Shown: positions 6,917 to 14,134 of the stretch, one piece after another | Position numbering within the stretch: position 1 is the first letter of the stretch | Layout of the letters: each line of letters begins with the position of its first letter | Origin: a virus | Virus record (IMG/VR): IMGVR_UViG_3300044858_001833 | Coordinates: 1-40,993 of that record | Length of the DNA: 40,993 bases | Strand: one strand, 5' to 3' | Program-made: the position numbers and the translations under genes | The notes under the pieces: generated by a model | Told to the model about the DNA's origin: nothing | Seen by the model: only the letters and a program-made list of their open reading frames with translations | Database searches by the model: none

Positions 6917-8179
6917 ATGTGTGGAATTGTTGGAATGGTAACATCAAATACGTATGGCTTCAATGCAAGTAACAGGAAGCTATTTGAACAACTTCTCTGG
7001 GCCAATACACTACGAGGCTCAGACTCCACAGGCATCTTCGGAGTAACCAAGGTAGGAAACGTTGAGTACATGAAAGTGGTGGGAGATCCCACAAACATCC
7101 TGAAACATGAGGACTACAAGGAATTTCATGAAAAGATCTATGATTCCTTCCACATGGTGGTGGGTCACAATCGCAAATCAACACGTGGTGCAACCACTGA
7201 TGAGAATGCCCATCCATTCGTGGAAGAGAATTCCATTCTGGTACACAATGGTACTCTAACCAACCATGCTTCCCTGACCGATCAGATTGTAGAAGTAGAC
7301 AGCCATGCAATTCTCCACAGTATTGTAGAGAGGGGCTATGAAGAAACTCTAAAGAGCATCCAAGGAGCCTTCACTCTGGTGTGGTACACTGCTGAAGACA
7401 AAACCCTTCGCATCATCCGTAACCACGAACGTCCTCTCTACATTGCCAGCACTGTTGGTGCATGGTATTTTGCCAGTGAAAAAGAAATGCTCACTTGGAT
7501 TCTTGGTCGAGACAACGAACAGATCAAGGATATAACCAACTGCAAGCCCGGCACTTTGTACTCCTTCAAACTGGAAGACAAAGAGAACATGTGGTATCAA
7601 CCTATGGAACTATGGAGCCCTCCTAAAAGCACCGGAAAAATTATTATCCCGGATAAAAAGGAAACGACAAAGACAACTGAACCAGAGAAGAAAGATGTCT
7701 ACATCAATGCAGACTTCATCATCGGAACAGACATCACCATTGTCTGTAAAGAGATTCACAATGTAAAGGCCAACTTTGAAGGACAAGACAGGCTTGTCAG
7801 TGGTCATTGGTTCTATGACCCCTCTGTCCAAATAAAAGTATGGACAAACGATAACGAGCTTGAAGCCATCGAAGCCGCAATGGACGACAATGCTGCTGAC
7901 ACAGCAGGAGTGTTGTTCAAAGCAAAGATTCACACAGTAATGCAAAGCAAGGGCAAGTTCACCCTTGTCTGTAAAAAACCAACCCCGTATGAATTGATGT
8001 TCGATCTACAGAAGAATGAAATTACAGATGATCAGTTCATGTTCACAAATGCCAAGTGTAGCTGGTGTGATAGCGATGTCACTCTCCCTGAACTACAGAA
8101 GGGTGTATTCAAATTCACATCAGCAGATGATTATGAAATTTGTTGTCCAACCTGTGCCTCACAATATGGATACAATTAA
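6917..8179 (+). CDS. Class II glutamine amidotransferase with C-terminal zinc ribbon
   Basis: 420 aa. An N-terminal-nucleophile (Ntn) glutaminase domain as in GlmS, PurF and asparagine synthetase: Cys2 (MCGIVG) becomes the nucleophile after Met removal. RGSDSTG (33-39), GHNRKSTRG (83-91) and HNGTLTN (110-116) form the glutamine pocket. It frees ammonia from glutamine. No synthetase or sugar-isomerase domain follows; the last 40 residues carry Cys381-x2-Cys384 and Cys410-x2-Cys413, a probable zinc ribbon that may bind a partner or substrate. The ammonia acceptor must therefore be another protein, most simply a ligase in this cassette. Confidence 0.94.
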   Translation: MCGIVGMVTSNTYGFNASNRKLFEQLLWANTLRGSDSTGIFGVTKVGNVEYMKVVGDPTNILKHEDYKEFHEKIYDSFHMVVGHNRKSTRGATTDENAHPFVEENSILVHNGTLTNHASLTDQIVEVDSHAILHSIVERGYEETLKSIQGAFTLVWYTAEDKTLRIIRNHERPLYIASTVGAWYFASEKEMLTWILGRDNEQIKDITNCKPGTLYSFKLEDKENMWYQPMELWSPPKSTGKIIIPDKKETTKTTEPEKKDVYINADFIIGTDITIVCKEIHNVKANFEGQDRLVSGHWFYDPSVQIKVWTNDNELEAIEAAMDDNAADTAGVLFKAKIHTVMQSKGKFTLVCKKPTPYELMFDLQKNEITDDQFMFTNAKCSWCDSDVTLPELQKGVFKFTSADDYEICCPTCASQYGYN

Positions 8180-8950
8180 ATGAGCCTCTACATCTACCCA
8201 TACAAAATGGCTAGCCAAAGTGCTAGGAATCTAAGGGATGGTCTATCATCTATCTTAGGCTACCGTATAAAGCTTGTACGGCCTGACGGCCATTTCCGCC
8301 CACGGCCCACTGATACTACAATTAATTGGGGAAACTCACAAACTCCAGAAGCTTGGCGATGGAGTACAAAAGTTGATATAAACCACCCTGCTTTTGTACA
8401 AGCTGCCTGTAACAAACTCTCCTCATTCCAAAGATTTAAAGCAAAAGAAGTTTCTACACCTGACTGGACAATTGACCAAGATGAAGCTCAAACCTGGATT
8501 AACGACGGCTATACTATTGTTGTACGGCATTCTCTTACTGGACACAGCGGTCAAGGCATCGAGGTGGTATCGGAGGGTGAACTCCCACATGCCCCTCTTT
8601 ACACCAAGTATAAAAAGAAACGGCACGAATATCGTGTGCACGTATGGAAAGGAGAAGTAATTGATACCCAACAAAAGAGAAAGTCTAGGGAAGCTAATAA
8701 CTCTGGTGCTGTTAATACTCTTATTCGCAATCATTCTAACGGTTGGGTTTTTTGTCATAATGATGTTACTCCCGATATTCGCCGCGATACTCTGGCTATC
8801 CAATCGGTACAAGCCCTCGGACTAAGCTTCGGTGGAGTTGACATCATCTACAATGAACATGAAGACCAGTATTACACCTTAGAGGTTAATTCAGCTCCAG
8901 GTCTTGAAGGAAGTACTGTAAACAAATACGTACAAGCAATTCTGTCATGA
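8180..8950 (+). CDS. ATP-grasp ligase (RimK-like)
   Basis: 256 aa, starting directly after the previous stop. Features of the ATP-grasp fold are a Gly-rich loop GHSGQGI (121-127), a Lys-rich adenine-side segment YKKKRHEYRVHVW (144-156), and metal ligands Asp221 (GGVDIIY) and Glu235-x-Asn237 in LEVNSAPG. These enzymes activate a carboxylate as acyl phosphate and couple it to an amine. The N-terminal domain is short compared with D-Ala-D-Ala ligase, as in RimK-like peptide-tagging enzymes. Its position suggests that it extends or attaches a peptide made with the two amidoligases. Confidence 0.93.
   Translation: MSLYIYPYKMASQSARNLRDGLSSILGYRIKLVRPDGHFRPRPTDTTINWGNSQTPEAWRWSTKVDINHPAFVQAACNKLSSFQRFKAKEVSTPDWTIDQDEAQTWINDGYTIVVRHSLTGHSGQGIEVVSEGELPHAPLYTKYKKKRHEYRVHVWKGEVIDTQQKRKSREANNSGAVNTLIRNHSNGWVFCHNDVTPDIRRDTLAIQSVQALGLSFGGVDIIYNEHEDQYYTLEVNSAPGLEGSTVNKYVQAILS
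8240..8249 (+). repeat. GGTCTATCAT motif, copy 4 (in the ATP-grasp gene)
   Basis: Exact copy, followed by CT, read as Gly-Leu-Ser. The protein is short here and the site lies near its N-terminus. Confidence 0.6.
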
Positions 8951-9144
8951 AAAATAGAGAAGAAATTATTGATTGGTTGGCAGCTTCTATGTACCACCAA
9001 GAAATGAGTGGGGGAACTCCTCAGCTAAGAGAACTTTTCTTTGCTTCGTGGATTCTTGGAGAACACCAGAATGATGTCGAAACCGCTGTGAACAAAAGAG
9101 TAAGGTATTACTGGAAGAACAATAATAAGAAAGGAACAAAATGA
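8947..9144 (+). CDS. Small hypothetical protein closing the cassette (65 aa)
   Basis: It starts inside the ATP-grasp stop (ATGA), so the two are coupled. The sequence is helical (REEIIDWLAASMYHQEM) with a basic C-terminus, ending in Lys/Asn repeats. No family was recognised. By position it could be a carrier or regulator for the ligases, or simply the first gene of the replication block. Confidence 0.78.
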   Translation: MKNREEIIDWLAASMYHQEMSGGTPQLRELFFASWILGEHQNDVETAVNKRVRYYWKNNNKKGTK

Positions 9145-9314
9145 AATGCCTAGCATGTGATAAAATTCTCACCGACCATGAAGCAACACGTCGCTTCAGT
9201 GAATCTAAAGCGTTTGTTGACCTATGTAACCACTGCTTTTACAGTGGAGTTTCTGACGAAGTAAATTTCTCTGAACGAGATGACTTAGCTGACGAAACCG
9301 ATGACCTATGTTAA
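9141..9314 (+). CDS. Small zinc-binding protein (57 aa)
   Basis: MKCLACDKIL has AAGGA 6 bases upstream. Two cysteine pairs, CLAC (3-6) and CNHC (29-32), are spaced like a treble-clef or zinc-ribbon domain; the tail is acidic and ends in Cys. The stop overlaps the primase start by 14 bases. Such small zinc proteins are common next to phage replication genes; the role is unknown. Confidence 0.78.
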   Translation: MKCLACDKILTDHEATRRFSESKAFVDLCNHCFYSGVSDEVNFSERDDLADETDDLC

Positions 9315-10047
9315 ACACCAACCCTGCCCAGCCTGTGGTAGCCGAGACAACCTCGCAGTCTACACCGACCACGAATACTGCTTCGGATGTGGACACATTG
9401 AGTTCTACACCTACCACCCAAGAAGAATTGGTAATGTCAAAGAGTCGAATGAAAAGATTGTCAGTTTACCGGAAGACATTGCCCCCTACATCCCAGCAGT
9501 AGCTGAGTCCTGGATTAAGAAATATGATTTGACTTTACGTGAACTTTATGATAACAATGTAGTGTGGAGTGACTATCGACAGCTCCTCATCTTTCCCTAT
9601 TTTGATGAGAAGCACTTCCTTTGGGGATGGCAAGGCAGGTATTTTGGAGACGATCCTAAGCATCCTAAGTGGACAGGTAAGGGGAATTTCAAGGAACAAA
9701 TCAAAATATACTTGACAAGAAATAAAGAAAGCAGTATAATAGTTTTAACAGAAGACATAATTAGTACAATCAAAATACAAAGACTCTATAACAGTAGTTG
9801 TTTACATGGTAGTTACATAGATATCAATAAATACAGTAAAATCTATAACATCTATAAGCCAAAGGAAGTAGTCCTTTGGCTAGATAAAGACAAACAAAAA
9901 GAATCTTATCTATTTTCTTTACAACTTAACAAGATAGGTATTCCTAGTAGAGTTGTCTCTACGAATTTAGATCCCAAGTGCTACACCACCTCTGAGATAA
10001 AGGAAATCATTGAACCCAAAGCTACTGGTATTACGTCTGTTCCTTAA
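9301..10047 (+). CDS. DNA primase (zinc ribbon plus TOPRIM)
   Basis: 248 aa, primase of the T7/DnaG type without a helicase domain. The zinc ribbon is Cys9-x2-Cys12 ... Cys27-x2-Cys30 (CPACG, CFGCG). The TOPRIM core shows a conserved Glu in VLTEDI (about 150) and the DxD pair in WLDKDK. It makes RNA primers at the fork for the polymerase encoded downstream. The second half is AT-rich and contains a perfect promoter sequence. The helicase gene overlaps its 3' end, so primase and helicase, fused in T7, are separate here. Confidence 0.9.
   Translation: MTYVKHQPCPACGSRDNLAVYTDHEYCFGCGHIEFYTYHPRRIGNVKESNEKIVSLPEDIAPYIPAVAESWIKKYDLTLRELYDNNVVWSDYRQLLIFPYFDEKHFLWGWQGRYFGDDPKHPKWTGKGNFKEQIKIYLTRNKESSIIVLTEDIISTIKIQRLYNSSCLHGSYIDINKYSKIYNIYKPKEVVLWLDKDKQKESYLFSLQLNKIGIPSRVVSTNLDPKCYTTSEIKEIIEPKATGITSVP
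9712..9740 (+). promoter_or_regulatory. Perfect-consensus sigma70 promoter inside the primase gene
   Basis: TTGACA at 9712-9717 and TATAAT at 9735-9740 are separated by exactly 17 bases. It points toward the helicase, whose start is about 260 bases beyond the expected start of transcription. It lies in AT-rich coding sequence, so it is predicted from sequence only. Confidence 0.6.
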
Positions 10048-11239
10048 CCCAGAGATCTGGAAAGAGTACAGGCAGTTTGTCAACCCCAAAGGAGATAAAT
10101 ATCTAGAAACTCTTTATGCCTCTCTAGACGGATTGTTAAGTAGAGTTGATAGGCAGATATCCCTAGATGAATTTAAAGCCAACCTAGAGGCTTCTGGAGC
10201 CCTTGCAAGGGATAAGGACAAGGATGTTTATCTCCAGATGTTGGAAGTGTTGGAAAAAGCTGACGTAAAGGAGGATGTTTTACATGACCTACTGGTGCAA
10301 ATCAAGCAAAAAGAAATTGCCGAGAAGCTGGGTATTGTTTCTTTTGAATTCGCAGAAGGAAAGAAAGATCTTTCTGCTATAAAAGAAATTTATGAGACCT
10401 TCGGTACAGTAGAAAGCAAGCTAAAGGAAATGAAGTTTGTAACTGACGACTTAGAGGAGCTCTATGAACAAGCCGTTGCCACCCCAGGTTTACGATGGAG
10501 ACTTGCTAGCCTTAATCGAATGCTTGGATCTATTAGGAAAGGTGATTTCGGATTTGTATTTGCTCGACCTGAAACCGGGAAAACGACTTTCCTTGCTTCT
10601 GAGGTGGCACATTTTGCGGAGCAATCTAGCAGTCCTATTATCTGGATAAACAACGAAGAGCAGGGCAACAAGGTAATGATGCGCCTGTACCAAGCTAGTC
10701 TTGGTGTTACAGTTCAGGAACTAATGAGGGATAGAAATGCCAGCAAAGAACAGTATTTCAGAAATACCAAAGGAAACATTAGAATTTTTGACGATGCTTC
10801 AATCTTTAAACGACAAATTGAAGATCTTTGCTCCAAATATTCCCCTGGACTGGTTGTTATTGACCAGATTGATAAAATTAAAGGATTTGATGGAGATCGA
10901 GAGGATCTTAAACTCGGAGCAATTTACCAATGGGCTAGAGAGCTTGCGAAACAGTATTGCCCAGTTATCGGAGTGTGTCAGGCTGATGGAAGTGCTGAAG
11001 GAATCAAGTGGCTTAACATGGGACACGTCACCAGCGCCAAAACAAGTAAGCAAGCGGAAGCCGACTTCATTATTGGTATTGGAAAAACTAATGAACAGGG
11101 ACGTGAAAATACACGATACATAAACATCAGCAAGAACAAACTACATGGTGATCCAGACAGTGATCCGTCACAACGTCATGGATTCTGTGAAGTGATTATA
11201 GAGCCTGAACTGGCTCGTTACAGAGAAATTGGAGGGTAG
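10010..11239 (+). CDS. DnaB-like replicative helicase
   Basis: 409 aa RecA-fold ATPase. Walker A is ARPETGKTT (185-193), Walker B is LVVIDQ (281-286), a sensor-like Gln is in GVCQAD, and a basic arm follows at SKNKLHGDPDS. The N-terminal ~150 residues are helical and should mediate hexamer or primase contacts. The chosen start is TTG with AAAGGA about 5 bases upstream, inside the primase gene; no ATG is better placed. It unwinds the fork together with the separate primase. Confidence 0.92.
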   Translation: MNPKLLVLRLFLNPEIWKEYRQFVNPKGDKYLETLYASLDGLLSRVDRQISLDEFKANLEASGALARDKDKDVYLQMLEVLEKADVKEDVLHDLLVQIKQKEIAEKLGIVSFEFAEGKKDLSAIKEIYETFGTVESKLKEMKFVTDDLEELYEQAVATPGLRWRLASLNRMLGSIRKGDFGFVFARPETGKTTFLASEVAHFAEQSSSPIIWINNEEQGNKVMMRLYQASLGVTVQELMRDRNASKEQYFRNTKGNIRIFDDASIFKRQIEDLCSKYSPGLVVIDQIDKIKGFDGDREDLKLGAIYQWARELAKQYCPVIGVCQADGSAEGIKWLNMGHVTSAKTSKQAEADFIIGIGKTNEQGRENTRYINISKNKLHGDPDSDPSQRHGFCEVIIEPELARYREIGG

Positions 11240-11240
11240 C

Positions 11241-11396
11241 ATGACTAAGGAAGAAACCGAAGTCGTAGAGGGTTTGTTCAACATCTGGACACATCTACCA
11301 AGAGAGGGCATACCTACTTGGTTGGAGCTATCTAAGTGGATGTTTAATGTTGGTCGTACATATGAAAGGCAACAACATGAAAGCAATGGACTGTAA
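11241..11396 (+). CDS. Small hypothetical protein (51 aa)
   Basis: MTKEETEVVEGL begins two bases after the helicase stop, with GGAGGG about 5 bases before the ATG. It is acidic and helical with a Trp-rich middle (PTWLELSKWMF). It overlaps the next small gene by 20 bases. The strong binding site and fit between neighbours support it; no family was recognised. Confidence 0.72.
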   Translation: MTKEETEVVEGLFNIWTHLPREGIPTWLELSKWMFNVGRTYERQQHESNGL

Positions 11397-11595
11397 ATAC
11401 GGACAGGTTGTCCGTGTCATCGGAGAGCCAACGGCTCCTCCCGATGCACCAGAAGTGAATGATGGAGAAGTAGTAAAGATCTTCCGTCTAGACGGCATGT
11501 ATGTAAATGGACAGAATGAATATGGAGATAGGGTTTATATTCCAGCATGGCAAGACGTGGAGGTAATAAATGAAATTTCTATTCCTAGCATCTGA
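11377..11595 (+). CDS. Small hypothetical protein (72 aa), SH3-like by eye
   Basis: The start MKAMDCKYGQ follows AAAGG at 8 bases; earlier in-frame starts lie inside the previous gene. Strands such as GQVVRVIGEP, GEVVKIFRLDG and VYIPAWQDVEVI fit a small beta-barrel domain. Function unknown. It overlaps the next gene. Confidence 0.75.
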   Translation: MKAMDCKYGQVVRVIGEPTAPPDAPEVNDGEVVKIFRLDGMYVNGQNEYGDRVYIPAWQDVEVINEISIPSI

Positions 11596-11782
11596 AACAG
11601 ATTTCTTCGGAGATCGCAATTGTAAATCAACACGGAAGTTTGAAGCAGATGAGTTGTCAGAAGTAATTCTGCAAATGGAACTCTTCTTGAAAGGATGTGG
11701 ATATTATGTGGAGAATCTAACCTATGACATACCAAGTGTTGGATGTCGAAACTACGACATTCCAGAAGGGGAACCCTTTTAG
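11570..11782 (+). CDS. Small hypothetical protein (70 aa)
   Basis: MKFLFLASETDFFGDRN has GGAGG 6 bases upstream. It contains a KFEADELSEVILQMELFL helix and several cysteines, without a clear metal site. It overlaps the polymerase start by 59 bases, so its translation probably drives that of the polymerase. No family was recognised. Confidence 0.77.
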   Translation: MKFLFLASETDFFGDRNCKSTRKFEADELSEVILQMELFLKGCGYYVENLTYDIPSVGCRNYDIPEGEPF

Positions 11783-12839
11783 TAGACGTAACAAACTAGT
11801 AGTGGTTGGTGTTGGTGAATATATGGGTATGGACAAACAAGAGATCCAATCCAGAATTGACAACACACAACTGCTTGTTGGATTTAACATTAAGTTTGAC
11901 TTACATTGGATACGCAATTATGAAATTGATTTCAGTCGCTGTGCTGTTTGGGATTGCCAACTCGCTGCCTTTCTTCTTTCTGGGCAGTCTGTCCCCTATC
12001 CATCTCTTGATGGTGTTTCTAGCTTCTACGGGCTCGGTAGCAAGCTTGATGTGGTATCTACAGAGTATTGGGACAAAGGAATTGACACCACGGAAATCCC
12101 CGAAGAAGTGTTGCTCGACTACCTCAAGCAAGACTTGCTGCTGACAGAGCGGGTCTATCATCATCAACTCAAACTCTTTGAATCAGAACCACAGCTCTAC
12201 AAGCTCTTTAAATTACAGTGTCAAGACCTACTCGTTCTCCAAGATATGGAATGGAACGGAATGGATTTCGATGTCGAAAGAGCAGAAGAACTTGCTAAGA
12301 AAGAAACTGAACGAATCCATGAAATTGAGGTAGAACTACAGGAGGGATATGAAGACATACCAATCAATTTCCAAAGCCGTGATCACCTTTCTGCTTACCT
12401 TTATGGCGGCTCTATCTCCAATGATGTACGTATGCCTATTGGAGTCTACAAAACGGGAGCGAAAACCGGACTCCCTCGTTATAAGATTGTAGAATACAAG
12501 TATGAACTACCTCAACTAATCAAACCACCTAAAGGATCGGAGCTTAAAAAAGATGGATTTTTCGCAACGGACGAGGGAACCCTTAGAAGTATTAGCTGTA
12601 ACAGGCAGGCTCGTCGCAGACTTGACCTTATTCTGGAACGATCTCAATCGAGCAAACTTGTGGGGACTTACTACAGAGGAATACCAGAGCTTATCGGAGA
12701 GATGGACTGGTCTGATGGGAAGATTCACGGAACTTTCAACCAATGTGTTGCTGCTACTGGGAGGCTTTCGAGCAGCAGACCCAACCTCCAAAACTTCGCA
12801 AACGAAGTCGACAAGCTCCTAGTGAGCAGATATAAATAA
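11724..12839 (+). CDS. Family A DNA polymerase, N-terminal part (3'-5' exonuclease and start of polymerase domain)
   Basis: 371 aa. Exonuclease motifs are DVE at 7-9, GFNIKFD at 53-59 and YLKQD at 133-137. The polymerase domain begins with the TGRLSSSRPNLQN motif near the C-terminus, then stops at SRYK, just before motif A should appear. Motif A and the rest of the palm lie in the same frame 500 bases downstream, after an HNH gene. So the polymerase is probably made as two polypeptides that assemble. Joining base 12832 to 13349 restores an uninterrupted frame (LLVSRY then FVVLVNVDAKALE). Confidence 0.94.
   Translation: MTYQVLDVETTTFQKGNPFSRRNKLVVVGVGEYMGMDKQEIQSRIDNTQLLVGFNIKFDLHWIRNYEIDFSRCAVWDCQLAAFLLSGQSVPYPSLDGVSSFYGLGSKLDVVSTEYWDKGIDTTEIPEEVLLDYLKQDLLLTERVYHHQLKLFESEPQLYKLFKLQCQDLLVLQDMEWNGMDFDVERAEELAKKETERIHEIEVELQEGYEDIPINFQSRDHLSAYLYGGSISNDVRMPIGVYKTGAKTGLPRYKIVEYKYELPQLIKPPKGSELKKDGFFATDEGTLRSISCNRQARRRLDLILERSQSSKLVGTYYRGIPELIGEMDWSDGKIHGTFNQCVAATGRLSSSRPNLQNFANEVDKLLVSRYK
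12152..12161 (+). repeat. GGTCTATCAT motif, copy 5 (in the polymerase gene)
   Basis: Exact copy, followed by CA, read as Val-Tyr-His in the exonuclease domain. This is the last copy seen. Confidence 0.6.
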
Positions 12840-12842
12840 TAC

Positions 12843-12871
12843 TTGACATTGTACTGTATTTATAGTATAAT
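12843..12871 (+). promoter_or_regulatory. Perfect-consensus sigma70 promoter for the HNH gene
   Basis: TTGACA at 12843-12848 and TATAAT at 12866-12871 have a 17-base spacer, only 30 bases before the HNH start and with AAAGGAG in between. It lies in the short inserted stretch after the polymerase stop, so the mobile gene carries its own strong promoter. Confidence 0.8.
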
Positions 12872-12901
12872 AGTACTATACACTACTAAAGGAGTACTAT
12901 T

Positions 12902-13372
12902 ATGGTAAGAGTAAGAACAGAAGAGTACAAAGAAAAACAACGTATTTACAATAAGAAATATCATCAAGAACATAAAGAAGAAAGATTAAAGACAATTAAT
13001 CAGTGGAAAGAGAACAACCCAGAAAAAACTAAACAATATGTAAACAACTATAGAGAACGACATCCCATTGATTATATTCTAAGAAGGGCAAAAATGCGGG
13101 CTAGACAACTAGATCTAGATTTTAATTTAGAAAAAGAAGACATCATTGTTCCAATGATTTGTCCCTATCTTAAAGTACCACTTAAGTTTGAAATGGGAAA
13201 GGGATACCAGGATACTAATATCTCTTTAGATCGTATTAACAATTCAAAAGGATATATTAAAGGAAATGTTGAGGTAATTTCAACATTAGCAAATAAAATG
13301 AAAGCAAATGCAGACTGGAAACAATTAGAAATATTTGCTACTGAGGTACTTCGTCGTGTTGGTGAACGTTGA
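12902..13372 (+). CDS. HNH homing endonuclease splitting the DNA polymerase
   Basis: 156 aa. The N-terminal half is basic with repeated Tyr/Asn/Lys helices (KKYHQEHKEER, QYVNNYRERHP), probably for DNA binding. The nuclease part has CPYLKVPL, SLDRINNSKGYIKGN (Asp110) and the closing LANKMK helix typical of phage HNH enzymes. AAAGGAG is 7 bases upstream. It is AT-rich with its own promoter, sits exactly before polymerase motif A, and its last 5-6 codons overlap the second polymerase gene. Such enzymes cut uninvaded alleles and spread by repair. No ribozyme core fits in the remaining ~45 bases, so this looks like a free-standing insertion and not an intron. Confidence 0.92.
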   Translation: MVRVRTEEYKEKQRIYNKKYHQEHKEERLKTINQWKENNPEKTKQYVNNYRERHPIDYILRRAKMRARQLDLDFNLEKEDIIVPMICPYLKVPLKFEMGKGYQDTNISLDRINNSKGYIKGNVEVISTLANKMKANADWKQLEIFATEVLRRVGER

Positions 13373-14087
13373 TGCAAAAGCCTTAGAGGTTCTTTGTGCT
13401 GCATATCTCAGTAATGATCCTATTCTTTGTAACGAGATAATTACTGGTGTAGATATGCACCAAAATAATCAGAATGATTTCAAACTACCAACAAGATTAA
13501 TAGCGAAGACATTAACCTTCAGAATTTTGTATGGAGGTACTGAATACTCATTCGCGCAAGACCCAGATTTTACTGAAGTCTCTACTAGTAAGAAATATTG
13601 GAAAGAGGTGATTGAAAAGTTCTATGACAAGTATAAAGGGCTTTCTTCATGGCATAGTAAACTTATACAAACAGCTTCCAGTACTAATAAAATAGTAATG
13701 CCTACCGGCAGATTCTATACCTATGAAAGCTATCTTAGGAATGGAGATATCGTTTGGCCTAGAACAACTATTTTAAATTACCCTGTCCAAGGTCTTGGTG
13801 CCGACCTCATGTCAATCATCCGAGTGTCTTTCCACAAACGATTCAAAGCAGCTAGATTTGTGGGACAAGAGATAAGCACCATCCACGATAGCATCGTTGT
13901 AGATGTACCAAAAGAAGAAGTAGAAGCAGTTTGTCGTATGTTTGAGAGTGTGTTTAACGATCTCCCTATGAACTTTGAGCGTGTCTTTGGAGTGCCATTC
14001 AATCTCCCTAGCCGTTGTGAAGTTTCTTACGGAAATGATAAATATTCCTTGCAAACATGGGATGGAAATGGTATAATAATAGTATAG
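13356..14087 (+). CDS. Family A DNA polymerase, C-terminal part (palm and fingers)
   Basis: 243 aa from the GTG start, which follows GAGGT at 8 bases; the frame is also open upstream to a TTG at 13335. Motif A is LVNVDAKALE (Asp6), motif B is RLIAKTLTFRILYGG and motif C is STIHDSIVVD (His177-Asp178). All polymerase catalytic residues are here, while the proofreading exonuclease is on the upstream polypeptide. The start codon and binding site lie inside the end of the HNH gene, so ribosomes finishing the endonuclease can start the polymerase half. Confidence 0.92.
   Translation: MLVNVDAKALEVLCAAYLSNDPILCNEIITGVDMHQNNQNDFKLPTRLIAKTLTFRILYGGTEYSFAQDPDFTEVSTSKKYWKEVIEKFYDKYKGLSSWHSKLIQTASSTNKIVMPTGRFYTYESYLRNGDIVWPRTTILNYPVQGLGADLMSIIRVSFHKRFKAARFVGQEISTIHDSIVVDVPKEEVEAVCRMFESVFNDLPMNFERVFGVPFNLPSRCEVSYGNDKYSLQTWDGNGIIIV
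14050..14078 (+). promoter_or_regulatory. Likely sigma70 promoter for the ssDNA-binding gene
   Basis: TTGCAA at 14050-14055 and TATAAT at 14073-14078 with a 17-base spacer, at the very end of the polymerase gene. Transcription would begin at about 14085 and give a leader of roughly 120 bases. Confidence 0.5.
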
Positions 14088-14104
14088 ACAGCTTGATCTG
14101 TTGG

Positions 14105-14134
14105 CTCCTCTGGGCAACAATCCAGATACAGGAG
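14105..14134 (+). other. Structured leader upstream of the ssDNA-binding gene
   Basis: TCTGG pairs with CCAGA around an 8-base loop, and after a 4-base bulge CTCC pairs with GGAG, forming a two-part stem. The rest of the 119-base gap to the next gene holds the palindrome CCTATAGG against the ribosome binding site. The leader has no convincing reading frame. It may control translation of the downstream protein. Confidence 0.4.

Noticed and set aside
631-12161. GGTCTATCAT as a -35 element of a promoter
   Set aside because: No common -10-like sequence or fixed spacing was seen downstream of the five copies; only copies 1 and 4 have an AT-rich box at a plausible distance.
12833-13348. Group I intron or intein in the DNA polymerase
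   Set aside because: The HNH frame and its promoter fill nearly the whole insert and overlap the second half, leaving no space for a ribozyme core; an in-frame stop codon excludes an intein.
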